Assembly (NCBI GenBank): GCA_964561605.1
Contig: CAZLQD010000025.1
Span: 1-64,000, forward strand
DNA: 64,000 bases
Origin: JALUZX01 sp964561605
GTDB taxonomy: Bacteria > Planctomycetota > UBA1135 > JALUZX01
Direction of reading: 5' to 3'
Position numbers and translations under genes: made by a program. Positions within the stretch are counted from its first letter, which is position 1. The number at the start of each line of letters is the position of its first letter. The notes under the pieces are model-generated. The model was given only the letters and a program-made list of their open reading frames with translations. It was not told the origin of the DNA and searched no databases. Shown here in pieces: positions 25,950 to 33,359 of the stretch.

Positions 25950-27119
25950 ATGAAGACGATCGTTTCGATTTTTGTGGCAACGATTTTCCTTCCCATGGTC
26001 TCGCCGGCCCAGAAGCTCCTGGTGAGCCCTTCCCGCAGCGCCGGCATGGGAGGATACACCTACTACACGATTCCCTTCGCCCGGCGGGACTACACGGGAA
26101 CGAATCCCTACACCAGGCAGGCCAGGTTCCTCCAGGTCCACGACGCCCTTTCCAAGACCCCTCTTCCGATCAAGGGGCTCGTCTTCCGGAGGGGGTGCCG
26201 TGACGAGTCGGACTGGCCCGGCTGGAAGGTCCAGGTGGAGCTGACTCTCTCCACGGCGGCCGTTACGAGTTCCACCATGAGCCGGACCTTCGCATCGAAC
26301 CACGGCAAGGACGCCACGGTGGTGGTGGCCAAGAAGTGGATCCAGTTTCCTCCATCGCCCTACCTGGGGCTGTTCGTCAACCCCTTCGCCTACAGGATCC
26401 CCTTCGACCAGGGGAAGGTCTTCCTCCTGGGGGCGGGGAAGTCCCTGGCCTGGGACGCCAAGGTCTACGACAACGACCTTCACAAGAAGCCCGGGTTCGG
26501 CGGCGGGTTCGACATGGAATACGCCTATACCCGTAACTACGCCTACGGGGTCTATACCCGGTGGGGCCGGGGCGTGGGTGTCCCCGGGCAATCCTACAGT
26601 TTCTACTCCTACGTGAGCACGAGGTACGATTCCAATTACGCGGGGCGGGAGATCGTGCTCTACGGGGGATGCTACAACGGTCCTCCCCAGGGAAAGGCCT
26701 TCGTCCTTCTCGGCCGCAAGGAGATGCCCAACGGGATCCCCGTCTCGGGGAACGGGAGCCTCCTCTACCTCAACCCTGGAACGATCTTCTTCATCTCCCC
26801 CATCAGGAACCTCGACGGCCGGGGATACGGCTATTGGAGCTCCATTCCCACCTCCTCCACGCCCCCCATCCTGGCCGTTCCCGACAACCCCGCCCTCTAC
26901 GGGGCCCGCTTCTACGCCCAGGTCTTCGCCCTGGACAGGAGCCTGACCTCGTTCTATGCGTCCAACCTGACCCGGGTTCAGATGGTCTTTCCCTGGCAGA
27001 AAGCCGGGCTCTTCCGGATCGGGAACGTCTACGCCTACAACAACGCCTCGGCACCGACGGGCAACCTGGGCTACAGCAGCTACTACAGGCGTGCCATGAT
27101 CACGGGCTTCCTCTATTGA
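25950..27119 (+). CDS. Secreted protein of a planctomycete-type paralogous family (second of a tandem pair)
   Basis: The 389-aa protein lies only 13 bases downstream of its paralog, with GAGAGGAG before the ATG at 25950. The signal peptide MKTIVSIFVATIFLPMVSPA ends before QKLLVSP. Colinear shared blocks are FLQVHDALSKTPLPIKGLVF, SRTFASNHGKDATVVVAKK, IQFPPS, VYDNDLHK, LNPGTIFF and VPDNPALYG. It is Tyr-rich in the middle (about 175-215). Function unknown; the two are almost certainly co-transcribed and may form one structure. A hairpin follows between it and the convergent peptidase gene. Confidence 0.72.
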   Translation: MKTIVSIFVATIFLPMVSPAQKLLVSPSRSAGMGGYTYYTIPFARRDYTGTNPYTRQARFLQVHDALSKTPLPIKGLVFRRGCRDESDWPGWKVQVELTLSTAAVTSSTMSRTFASNHGKDATVVVAKKWIQFPPSPYLGLFVNPFAYRIPFDQGKVFLLGAGKSLAWDAKVYDNDLHKKPGFGGGFDMEYAYTRNYAYGVYTRWGRGVGVPGQSYSFYSYVSTRYDSNYAGREIVLYGGCYNGPPQGKAFVLLGRKEMPNGIPVSGNGSLLYLNPGTIFFISPIRNLDGRGYGYWSSIPTSSTPPILAVPDNPALYGARFYAQVFALDRSLTSFYASNLTRVQMVFPWQKAGLFRIGNVYAYNNASAPTGNLGYSSYYRRAMITGFLY

Positions 27120-27159
27120 GGGAGTGGACGGCCCGGCCTCGGGAAGTTGGGAGGAACGA

Positions 27160-27196
27160 AGGGGAAGGGGGGCCGCCGCCGGGCCCCTCTTCCCCT
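27160..27196. terminator. Probable bidirectional terminator hairpin
   Basis: An imperfect inverted repeat (AGGGGAAG-GGGGGCC against GGGCCCC-TCTTCCCCT, six-base loop) sits between two convergent genes. On the minus strand a pyrimidine-rich TTCCCCTTCGTTCC follows the stem. No strong U-tract exists on the plus side, so efficiency is uncertain. Confidence 0.5.
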
Positions 27197-27206
27197 CTCA
27201 CCGCTC

Positions 27207-28475
27207 TTAGCCTTTTTCCGCCCAGATCCTGACCAGGTTGAGGACCACCTGGGCGGATTTCTCCATGTGCTGGACGGCGATCCACTCCCGCTTGCTGTGG
27301 AAGTTGTGGCCGCCCGTGAAGATGTTGGGCGTGGGAAGGCCCATGAAGGAGAGCCTGGCGCCGTCTGTGCCGCCCCGGATGGGGGTCTTCTTCGGCTCCA
27401 CTCCCGCCATGCGGACGGCCTCCATGGCGAATTCGGCCACCTCGGGGGTCTTGTCCAGGATCTGCTTCATGTTCCGGTAGGACTGTTTGATCTGGATCTC
27501 GAGGGAGGATCCGGGGAAGGCTTCCACGGCGGCCCGGGCCTTCTCCTCGAGGAACTTCTCCTTGTCGGCGATGCCTTCCTCCTCGAAGTCCCGGACCAGG
27601 AACTTGATCTCCGTCTTCTCTTCGTTTCCCGAGATGGCCATGGGGTGGACGTAGCCTTCCCGTTTCTCCGTGGTTTCGGGAGAGAGTGAATCCTTGGGGA
27701 GGGATTCGAGGAAGCGGGCGGCGGCCTTGATGGAGTTGACCATCTTCCCTTTGGCGTAACCCGGGTGGACGTTCACGCCGTGGAAGACGGCGATCCATGT
27801 GTCTGCGCAGAAGGTCTCGTCCTCGACCTCTCCAAGGGACTCGCCGTCCACGGTATAGGCCGCCTTGGCGGTGAAATATTTCAGGTCGAACTTGTCCACG
27901 CCCCGGCCGATCTCCTCGTCGGGGGTGAAGGCGACCCAGATGGGGCCGTGGAGGAAATCGGGGTTCTCCCCGAGGGCCTTGAGGGCGGCCATGATGACGG
28001 CGATGCCCGCCTTGTCGTCGGCCCCCAGCAGTGTGGTCCCGTCGGAGGTGACGATGTCCAGGCCCAGGCACTCGCCCAGGGGGGGATCGGTCTCGGGTGT
28101 GAGGACGATGGAAGGGTCCCCGGGGAGGGTGATGGGGCCGCCCTGGTAGTTCTTGTGGATCTGGGGCTTCACGCCCTTGCCCGAGACGGCCGGGGAGACG
28201 TCCATGTGGGCGATGAAGCCTACGGCCGGGACTTTACCGGCCCGGGGGTGGCCGGGGGGGAAGTTTTCCGGGAGGAACCCGTAGACGTAGCAGTTTTCGT
28301 CGAGGCGGACCTTCTCGAGGCCCAGGTCCCGGAGCTCTTTCTCCAGGATCCGGGCCAGGTCCCACTGGCACTCCGTGGAGGGGGTGGTGTTGCTCTCCTC
28401 GGAGCTGGTGGTCTCGATCCGGGCGTAGGAGAGGAAGCGATCCAACATTTCCTGGGTGTCGATGGCTGGTTCCAC
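27207..28475 (-). CDS. pepT: Peptidase T (tripeptide aminopeptidase)
   Basis: The 422-aa M20-family zinc peptidase removes the N-terminal residue from tripeptides in the cytoplasm. Zinc ligands and catalytic residues are visible: HMDVSP (His and Asp), GTTLLGADDKAG (bridging Asp), FTPDEEIGRG (general-base Glu and Zn Glu), AVFHGVNVHPGYAKGKMVN for the lid-domain histidines, and the C-terminal FTGGHNFHSKREW (last His ligand). The N-terminal LDRFLSYARIETTSSEES is characteristic of PepT. Length matches the family (about 410). It is a monocistronic minus-strand gene convergent with the secreted tandem pair and divergent from the DUF1015 gene. Confidence 0.93.
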   Translation of the reverse strand: MEPAIDTQEMLDRFLSYARIETTSSEESNTTPSTECQWDLARILEKELRDLGLEKVRLDENCYVYGFLPENFPPGHPRAGKVPAVGFIAHMDVSPAVSGKGVKPQIHKNYQGGPITLPGDPSIVLTPETDPPLGECLGLDIVTSDGTTLLGADDKAGIAVIMAALKALGENPDFLHGPIWVAFTPDEEIGRGVDKFDLKYFTAKAAYTVDGESLGEVEDETFCADTWIAVFHGVNVHPGYAKGKMVNSIKAAARFLESLPKDSLSPETTEKREGYVHPMAISGNEEKTEIKFLVRDFEEEGIADKEKFLEEKARAAVEAFPGSSLEIQIKQSYRNMKQILDKTPEVAEFAMEAVRMAGVEPKKTPIRGGTDGARLSFMGLPTPNIFTGGHNFHSKREWIAVQHMEKSAQVVLNLVRIWAEKG

Positions 28476-28637
28476 GGGGAATCCTCCTGGTAAGGTTTCG
28501 AGGTTCCGCCAGGATAACCTCTCCCGGGGCCGGGATCACTGAAACCCTTGGGGGTCCCGGGGTGTTTGGGGTGTATCTCCCGGGAATTCGTTCCCTTCCG
28601 GGAGGGCCCCTTTTCCCCTTCCTTTCAAGGTCGAGCG

Positions 28638-29885
28638 ATGGTCAGGATCAAGCCCTTTCGAGCCTGGAGGCCCCGGCAGGACCTGGTTTCCCGGGTCGTC
28701 TGCCCCCCCTACGACGTGGTCTCCACCGAGGAAGCCGCGGCCCTGGCGCGGGGGAACCCGATCTCCTTCCTCCACGTGATCCGCTCCGAGATCGACCTGG
28801 AGAAGGGGATCTCCCCCTACGACCCCCGGGTCTACAAGAAGGCCGCCGAGAACTTGAGACGCCTCATCGAGGAGGGAGGCCTGGTCCGGGAGGAGGAGCA
28901 GAGCCTCTACGTCTACCAGCAGAAGATGGGGGACCACGTCCAGGCGGGGCTGGTCTTCGGGGCTTCCGTGGAGGACTACCTCGAGGGGAGGATCAAGCGC
29001 CACGAGCAGACCCGCAAGGAGAAGGAGGAGGACAGGACCCGCCACATACAGGCCACGGGAATGAACACCGGGCCGGTCTTCCTTTGTTACCGGGACCGGC
29101 GGGAGGTGGACGGGATCGTGGACTCGGTGCGCTCCGGGTCTCCCCTCTACGACCTGACCACCGAGGACGGTGTGGAGCATACGGTCTGGAGGGTGAGTGA
29201 CCCCGAGACGGTGGAGGAGCTCCGGGCCGCCTTCTCCAGGGTGCCGGAGCTTTACATCGCCGACGGCCACCACCGTGCCGCATCTTCGGTCCGGGTGGCC
29301 TTGGAGCGGAGAAAGGCCGAGCCCGGCTATACCGGCGAAGAACCCTGGAACTACTTCCTGGCCGTGGCCTTTCCCCACGACCAGCTCATGGTGCTGGGAT
29401 ACCACAGGGTCGTGAGGGACCTGGGAGGGTTGGAGGAGGAGGCCTTCCTGGCCGAGCTGAGGAAGAAGTTCGAGGTGGAGAGGGGAGGGGACCCCCTGCC
29501 CCGGGGCCGCGGCCGGTTCGGGATGTTCTTCCGGGACGGTTGGTGGAGTCTGGCCTACAAGGACGGGGACCCCTTCGAAAGGGAAGACCCCGTGGCGCGC
29601 CTGGATGTTGCGGTTTTACAGAACCATGTGCTCGGACCGATCCTGGGGATCAAGGACCCCCGGACGGACGAGAGGATCGATTTCGTGGGAGGGATCCGGG
29701 GAGTGCCTGAGCTGGAGCGCCTCTGCAGGGAGGAGGGATGGGCCCTGGCCTTCACCCTCTTCCCCACGAGCGTGGAGGACCTGATGGCCGTCGCCGACGC
29801 GGGAAGGATGATGCCGCCCAAGTCGACGTGGTTCGAGCCCAAGTTGCGTTCGGGCCTGCTGGTCCGTAGCCTGGACGACGATTGA
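28638..29885 (+). CDS. DUF1015-family protein linked to serine biosynthesis
   Basis: The 415-aa protein starts at the ATG at 28638 (MVRIKPFRAWRP); the upstream open frame is GC-driven. DUF1015 hallmarks are FRAWRPRQDLVSRVVCPPYD, the central ELYIADGHHRAASSVR with the conserved DGHHR motif, HRHEQT-like IKRHEQTRKEKEEDR, and a C-terminal MMPPKSTWFEPKL. The biochemical function of the family is not firmly established, but these genes are frequently clustered with serA and serC, as here, where the next two genes lie at 51- and 16-base spacings. A role in serine or phosphoserine metabolism is inferred from that context. Confidence 0.88.
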   Translation: MVRIKPFRAWRPRQDLVSRVVCPPYDVVSTEEAAALARGNPISFLHVIRSEIDLEKGISPYDPRVYKKAAENLRRLIEEGGLVREEEQSLYVYQQKMGDHVQAGLVFGASVEDYLEGRIKRHEQTRKEKEEDRTRHIQATGMNTGPVFLCYRDRREVDGIVDSVRSGSPLYDLTTEDGVEHTVWRVSDPETVEELRAAFSRVPELYIADGHHRAASSVRVALERRKAEPGYTGEEPWNYFLAVAFPHDQLMVLGYHRVVRDLGGLEEEAFLAELRKKFEVERGGDPLPRGRGRFGMFFRDGWWSLAYKDGDPFEREDPVARLDVAVLQNHVLGPILGIKDPRTDERIDFVGGIRGVPELERLCREEGWALAFTLFPTSVEDLMAVADAGRMMPPKSTWFEPKLRSGLLVRSLDDD

Positions 29886-29936
29886 TTCCCGCCGGCTGGA
29901 AGCCCCGGCTCGGGGCTCCGCGGAGGAGTGTGTGCC

Positions 29937-30812
29937 ATGAAGATTCTCATCTGTGATGCTTTCGATCCTTCCCTTCCGGCCAAGCTGGCCCGGTTCGGGG
30001 AGGTCACCGAAGACGTCTCCCGCCTGGGAGAGGCGGACGTGGCCTTGGTGCGTTCCAAGACCAAGTGCACGGCGGAGTGGATGGAAAAGGCCCCCAACCT
30101 GAAGCTGATCATCAGGGGCGGAGTGGGGCTGGACAACATCGACTTGAAGGCCGCGGAAGCCCGGGGGATCCAGGTCAGGAATACCCCCGAGGCCTCGAGC
30201 GTGGCCGTGGCCGAACTGGCCATGGCCCTCCTCCTGGCCCTTGCCAATCCTTTGATCCAGGGCCACCTGGGCATGAAGGAGGGAAAGTGGCTCAAGAAGG
30301 AGCTCAAACGCAGGGAACTCTTCGGGAAGACCCTGGGGCTTCTCGGGATCGGGAGGATCGGAAACGAAGTCGCCCGGAGGGCCGCGGCATTCGGAATGAA
30401 GATCGAGGCCTACGATCCCTACGTGGAGAAACACGACTTGGTGAAACTGGTCTCCCTGGAGGAGATGGTTTCCGCGGCGGACTTCATTTCCCTCCACGTG
30501 CCCTTGACCGACCAGACGAGGGGTATGGTGAACGCCGACCTGATCTCCCGGATGAAGGACGGCGTGGGAATCGTCAACACCTGCCGGGGCGGGGTTATCG
30601 ACGAGGAGGCCGTGGCGTCCGCCTTGGAATCCGGGAAGATCGGAGGTTACGCTACGGATGTTTGGCTGAGTGACCCGCCCGATCCTTCCTCGCCCATATT
30701 GAAGGCCCCGAACACCGTCATGCTTCCCCATATTGGAGCCTCCACCAAGGAGAACCTGCTTCGTATCGGGGAGATCATCGAGAGGATCCTGGAAGAATTC
30801 GCTGGGAAATAG
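29937..30812 (+). CDS. serA: D-3-phosphoglycerate dehydrogenase, short form without ACT domain
   Basis: The 291-aa NAD-dependent dehydrogenase is assigned to the first step of serine synthesis (3-phosphoglycerate to 3-phosphohydroxypyruvate). The ATG at 29937 has GGAGGAG eight bases upstream. Features: substrate-domain IIRGGVGLDNIDL, Rossmann LGLLGIGRIGNEVARRAA, Asp of the NAD ribose site (AYDPY), catalytic Arg in NTCRGGVIDEE, and catalytic His in LPHIGAST. The usual catalytic Glu of the D-V-F-x-x-E-P motif is Asp here (TDVWLSDPP). The protein ends after the catalytic fold, so the allosteric ASB/ACT domains that give serine feedback are absent. Position between the DUF1015 gene and serC supports the assignment over other 2-hydroxyacid dehydrogenases. 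Confidence 0.88.
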   Translation: MKILICDAFDPSLPAKLARFGEVTEDVSRLGEADVALVRSKTKCTAEWMEKAPNLKLIIRGGVGLDNIDLKAAEARGIQVRNTPEASSVAVAELAMALLLALANPLIQGHLGMKEGKWLKKELKRRELFGKTLGLLGIGRIGNEVARRAAAFGMKIEAYDPYVEKHDLVKLVSLEEMVSAADFISLHVPLTDQTRGMVNADLISRMKDGVGIVNTCRGGVIDEEAVASALESGKIGGYATDVWLSDPPDPSSPILKAPNTVMLPHIGASTKENLLRIGEIIERILEEFAGK

Positions 30813-30828
30813 CGGAGGAGAAGCAGCA

Positions 30829-31911
30829 ATGAGCGGCGTCCACAATTTCAACCCCGGGCCGGCGGTCCTTCCCAGGGAGGTTCTCCAGGCCGTCCGCGAG
30901 GAGATGTTCGATTACAAGGGGACGGGGATCTCCATTCTCGAGACGAGCCACCGGAGCAAGGAATACCAGGAGATCAACGATCGGGCCCGGAGCCTGCTTC
31001 TCGAGCTTCTCGGGCTCGGAAGCGACTACACGGCCATGTTCCTCCAGGGTGGTGCGAGCCTCCAGTTCGCCCAGGTGCCCATGAACCTCCTCGGTCCGGG
31101 GGAGACGGCGGACTACGTGGTCACCGGGGCCTGGTCGGCCAAGGCATTGAAGGAAGCCCGATTGAGGGGAAATGTGCACGTGGCGGCCGATACGAAGACC
31201 GATGCCGGGTATACCCGGATCCCCAGGGTGGAGGAACTGGATCTGACACCCGGCGCGGCCTACGTACACATCACTTCCAACAACACCATCAGCGGAACCC
31301 AGTGGCAGGAACTTCCCGACACCAAGGGAGTTCCCCTGGTGGTGGACGCTTCCAGCGACTGTCTCTGGAAGCCCCACGACTATTCCAACCTGGGATTGCT
31401 CTACGCCGGCGCCCAGAAGAACCTCGGCCCGGCCGGGGCCACCGCTGTGGTGATCCGCAAGGATCTCCTGGAGAAGTGCGGCGAGGACGTGCCCATCATC
31501 CTTCGGTACAAGACCCAGGCCCAGAAGGAGGGCCTCTACAACACACCATCGTGCTTCGCCGTCTTCGTGATCTTGAAGGTCCTCGAGTGGGTGAAGGCCC
31601 AGGGCGGAACGGAGGCCATGGAAAAGCGCAACCGGGAGAAGGCCAGGCTCGTCTACGACGTCATCGACGAGCACCCCGATTTCTATCGTTGCCCCGTGGA
31701 GAAGGAGAGCCGTTCCACCATGAACATCGTGTGGCACCTTCCCTCGCCCGAGCAGGAGGCCCGGTTCCTGGAGGGAGCCAAGAAGCTCGGCATGATCGGC
31801 CTCAAGGGCCATCGTTCCGTAGGCGGTTGCCGGGCCAGCCTTTACAACTCACTCCCCATCGATTCCGCCCGCGCCCTGGCCGATTACATGCAAAAATTCT
31901 GCCGGGAGTAG
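30829..31911 (+). CDS. serC: Phosphoserine aminotransferase
   Basis: The 360-aa PLP enzyme converts 3-phosphohydroxypyruvate and glutamate to phosphoserine. The start at 30829 follows GGAGGAG. Diagnostic parts: NFNPGPAVLPREVLQ at the N-terminus, GISILETSHRSKEY, FLQGGASLQFAQVPMNLL, HITSNNTISGTQW, VDASSDCLWKP, the PLP lysine in YAGAQKNLGPAG, and the C-terminal GGCRASLYNSLPIDSARAL. Length matches E. coli SerC. The last codons and stop lie inside a 25-bp sequence that recurs inverted 64 bases downstream. Co-transcription with serA is very likely (16-base gap). Confidence 0.95.
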   Translation: MSGVHNFNPGPAVLPREVLQAVREEMFDYKGTGISILETSHRSKEYQEINDRARSLLLELLGLGSDYTAMFLQGGASLQFAQVPMNLLGPGETADYVVTGAWSAKALKEARLRGNVHVAADTKTDAGYTRIPRVEELDLTPGAAYVHITSNNTISGTQWQELPDTKGVPLVVDASSDCLWKPHDYSNLGLLYAGAQKNLGPAGATAVVIRKDLLEKCGEDVPIILRYKTQAQKEGLYNTPSCFAVFVILKVLEWVKAQGGTEAMEKRNREKARLVYDVIDEHPDFYRCPVEKESRSTMNIVWHLPSPEQEARFLEGAKKLGMIGLKGHRSVGGCRASLYNSLPIDSARALADYMQKFCRE

Positions 31912-32013
31912 TTTTATAACGAACCCCACGGAGGAGAGTGGGTCACCTGAATATAAAACTACTCCCGGCAAAAAAGTGCAGGATGGGAGGTTCGTTATAA
32001 AACTACTCCCGGC
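31901..32013. repeat. 25-bp perfect inverted repeat plus a third partial copy, forming nested hairpins
   Basis: The segment 31901-31925 (starting GCCGGGAGTAG, ending CGAACC) is repeated exactly as its reverse complement at 31989-32013, and its first 18 bases recur inverted at 31952-31969. The 31901-31918/31952-31969 pair gives an 18-bp stem whose loop contains a further ACCCCAC/GTGGGT stem, followed by a run of six A. The left copy includes the last codons of serC; the right copy starts six bases after the stop of the convergent acetyltransferase gene. It may serve as a bidirectional terminator or be a small duplicated element. Confidence 0.9.
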
Positions 32014-32019
32014 AGGGAA

Positions 32020-32979
32020 TTACACGGAGTCGAGGCCGGGGAGGTGGAAGGGGACGAGGGGGCCTGGGGCCTGGAAGCGTTGGGCCAGGGGGCCGAGGCT
32101 CCGGGTGAAATGGGCCAGGGCGTCGGTGTCGAGGAGGATGCCCAGGCCCAAGGCTCCCTGGGAGGGGTGGATTCCACGCCTGGCCAGGGCGGCGGCAAGG
32201 TCCACTTCCAGGGGAGAGGCCAGGAAGGGAATGCTCTCTCCGCTCCGGGACAGGATGCTTCCCAGGAGGGCCTCCAGGAGCCTGGGCTCGCCGCCGGCTT
32301 CGTGGATCACTCCCTGGAAATCCCTGCCCTTTCCTATGCAGGCGTAGGCTCCGATCTCCCCGTCGGCCCCCCGGGCGAGCCAGGTCCGGGTCCCTGGAAT
32401 GGCCAGGAGGGCTTCCATCTCCTCCCTGCTCCTTTCCACCCGGATGGTCCTTCGCTGGTGGAGGGCCCAGACCTGGGAGGCAAACCGGTCTTCATAAGGG
32501 ATGGGTTCGGGGAAGGGGCTTCCTTCGAATGCCTGGGGTGCCAGGAGGAAGATCCACTCTTTCCCCATTCTCCGGAACCCCAGGCGCTCGTAGAAGCCCT
32601 CCAATTCCGACCAGAGCAAGACCAGGGCGCAGTGTTTCTCCCGAGCCGACTCTACGGCCCGGTTCACCACGAGGGAGGCAAGGCCCTTTCCTCTCTCGGA
32701 GGGCTTCGTAGCCACGCAGGAGATCATCCCGATTCTCAAGCGGGCCGGCCCGCTGACGACGTGCCGGACGAGGAGGGCGGCGTGGGAGAGAGGCTCTCCT
32801 CCGTCCCCGCGGGCCACGTAGTGGCGGACGGCCGGGTGGTCCTGGAAGAGGAGGGGATACTCCTCCCGAAGGGAGACCGGTTCTCCCGGAGCGAACCACT
32901 CGCCCAGGACCTCACTCAGGGCGGCCAACTCCTCGGGTGGACAGGCATGAACCTGTTCCAGGAGAGTAAGGTGGTTCAT
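32020..32979 (-). CDS. GNAT-family N-acetyltransferase, two-domain
   Basis: The 319-aa protein has an N-terminal GNAT domain (about residues 50-165): the acetyl-CoA pyrophosphate loop is ATKPSERGKGLASLVVNRAV, followed by the helix and LVLLWSELEGFYERLGFRRMG, the typical C-terminal GNAT strand. The second half (about 170-319) looks like a degenerate second GNAT-like fold, as in Eis-like proteins, without a clear CoA loop. Its start overlaps the stop of the preceding 116-aa gene (ATGA), making it the last gene of the flagellar transcription unit. The acyl acceptor is unknown; modification of a flagellar or other protein is only suggested by position. Confidence 0.78.
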   Translation of the reverse strand: MNHLTLLEQVHACPPEELAALSEVLGEWFAPGEPVSLREEYPLLFQDHPAVRHYVARGDGGEPLSHAALLVRHVVSGPARLRIGMISCVATKPSERGKGLASLVVNRAVESAREKHCALVLLWSELEGFYERLGFRRMGKEWIFLLAPQAFEGSPFPEPIPYEDRFASQVWALHQRRTIRVERSREEMEALLAIPGTRTWLARGADGEIGAYACIGKGRDFQGVIHEAGGEPRLLEALLGSILSRSGESIPFLASPLEVDLAAALARRGIHPSQGALGLGILLDTDALAHFTRSLGPLAQRFQAPGPLVPFHLPGLDSV

Positions 32980-33326
32980 GGGTTACCTTCTTTTCCGGGC
33001 TCTCCCCCTGCAGGATAGGATTTCCTGCCCGCCGCTCTCCAGGCGGCTTCCAGGCTCCTGCGGACTTCCATGGCCTTCCTGAAGGTCCGCTCCGCTTCTT
33101 CCAGGCGCTTGGCCAGGGCCGCCGGGTCCAGGTCCTTCTCCTTCTTGCCGGGAGTGAGGTCAGCGGCCCGGGCTTCTTGGCCCAGGCGGCGGAGTTTCTC
33201 CAGGAGACCGGCGAAATCACTGGGCTTCCCCCCAGGAGAGGAAGGTACGGCCCTTCCCCGCCCCGGCTCCACTCTGGGAGCCGGGCCCTTCCCCGGGATG
33301 CCTGCTGGTCCTTGGATGTCGGCCAT
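32976..33326 (-). CDS. Small hydrophilic protein at the end of the flagellar operon
   Basis: The 116-aa protein has a Pro/Gly-rich N-terminal third and a Lys/Arg/Glu/Ala-rich region (about 40-100) predicted as a helix or coiled coil (FAGLLEKLRRLGQEARAADL, ALAKRLEEAERTFRKAMEV). It lies 33 bases after flgL and overlaps the acetyltransferase start. No known family was recognised; a chaperone-like or FliS/FlgN-like helper role for hook-associated proteins is conceivable from size, helix content and position, but is speculative. Confidence 0.6.
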   Translation of the reverse strand: MADIQGPAGIPGKGPAPRVEPGRGRAVPSSPGGKPSDFAGLLEKLRRLGQEARAADLTPGKKEKDLDPAALAKRLEEAERTFRKAMEVRRSLEAAWRAAGRKSYPAGGEPGKEGNP

Positions 33327-33359
33327 GGTCCTTCCCTTCTTATCGGCTCTTTCTCAGCT

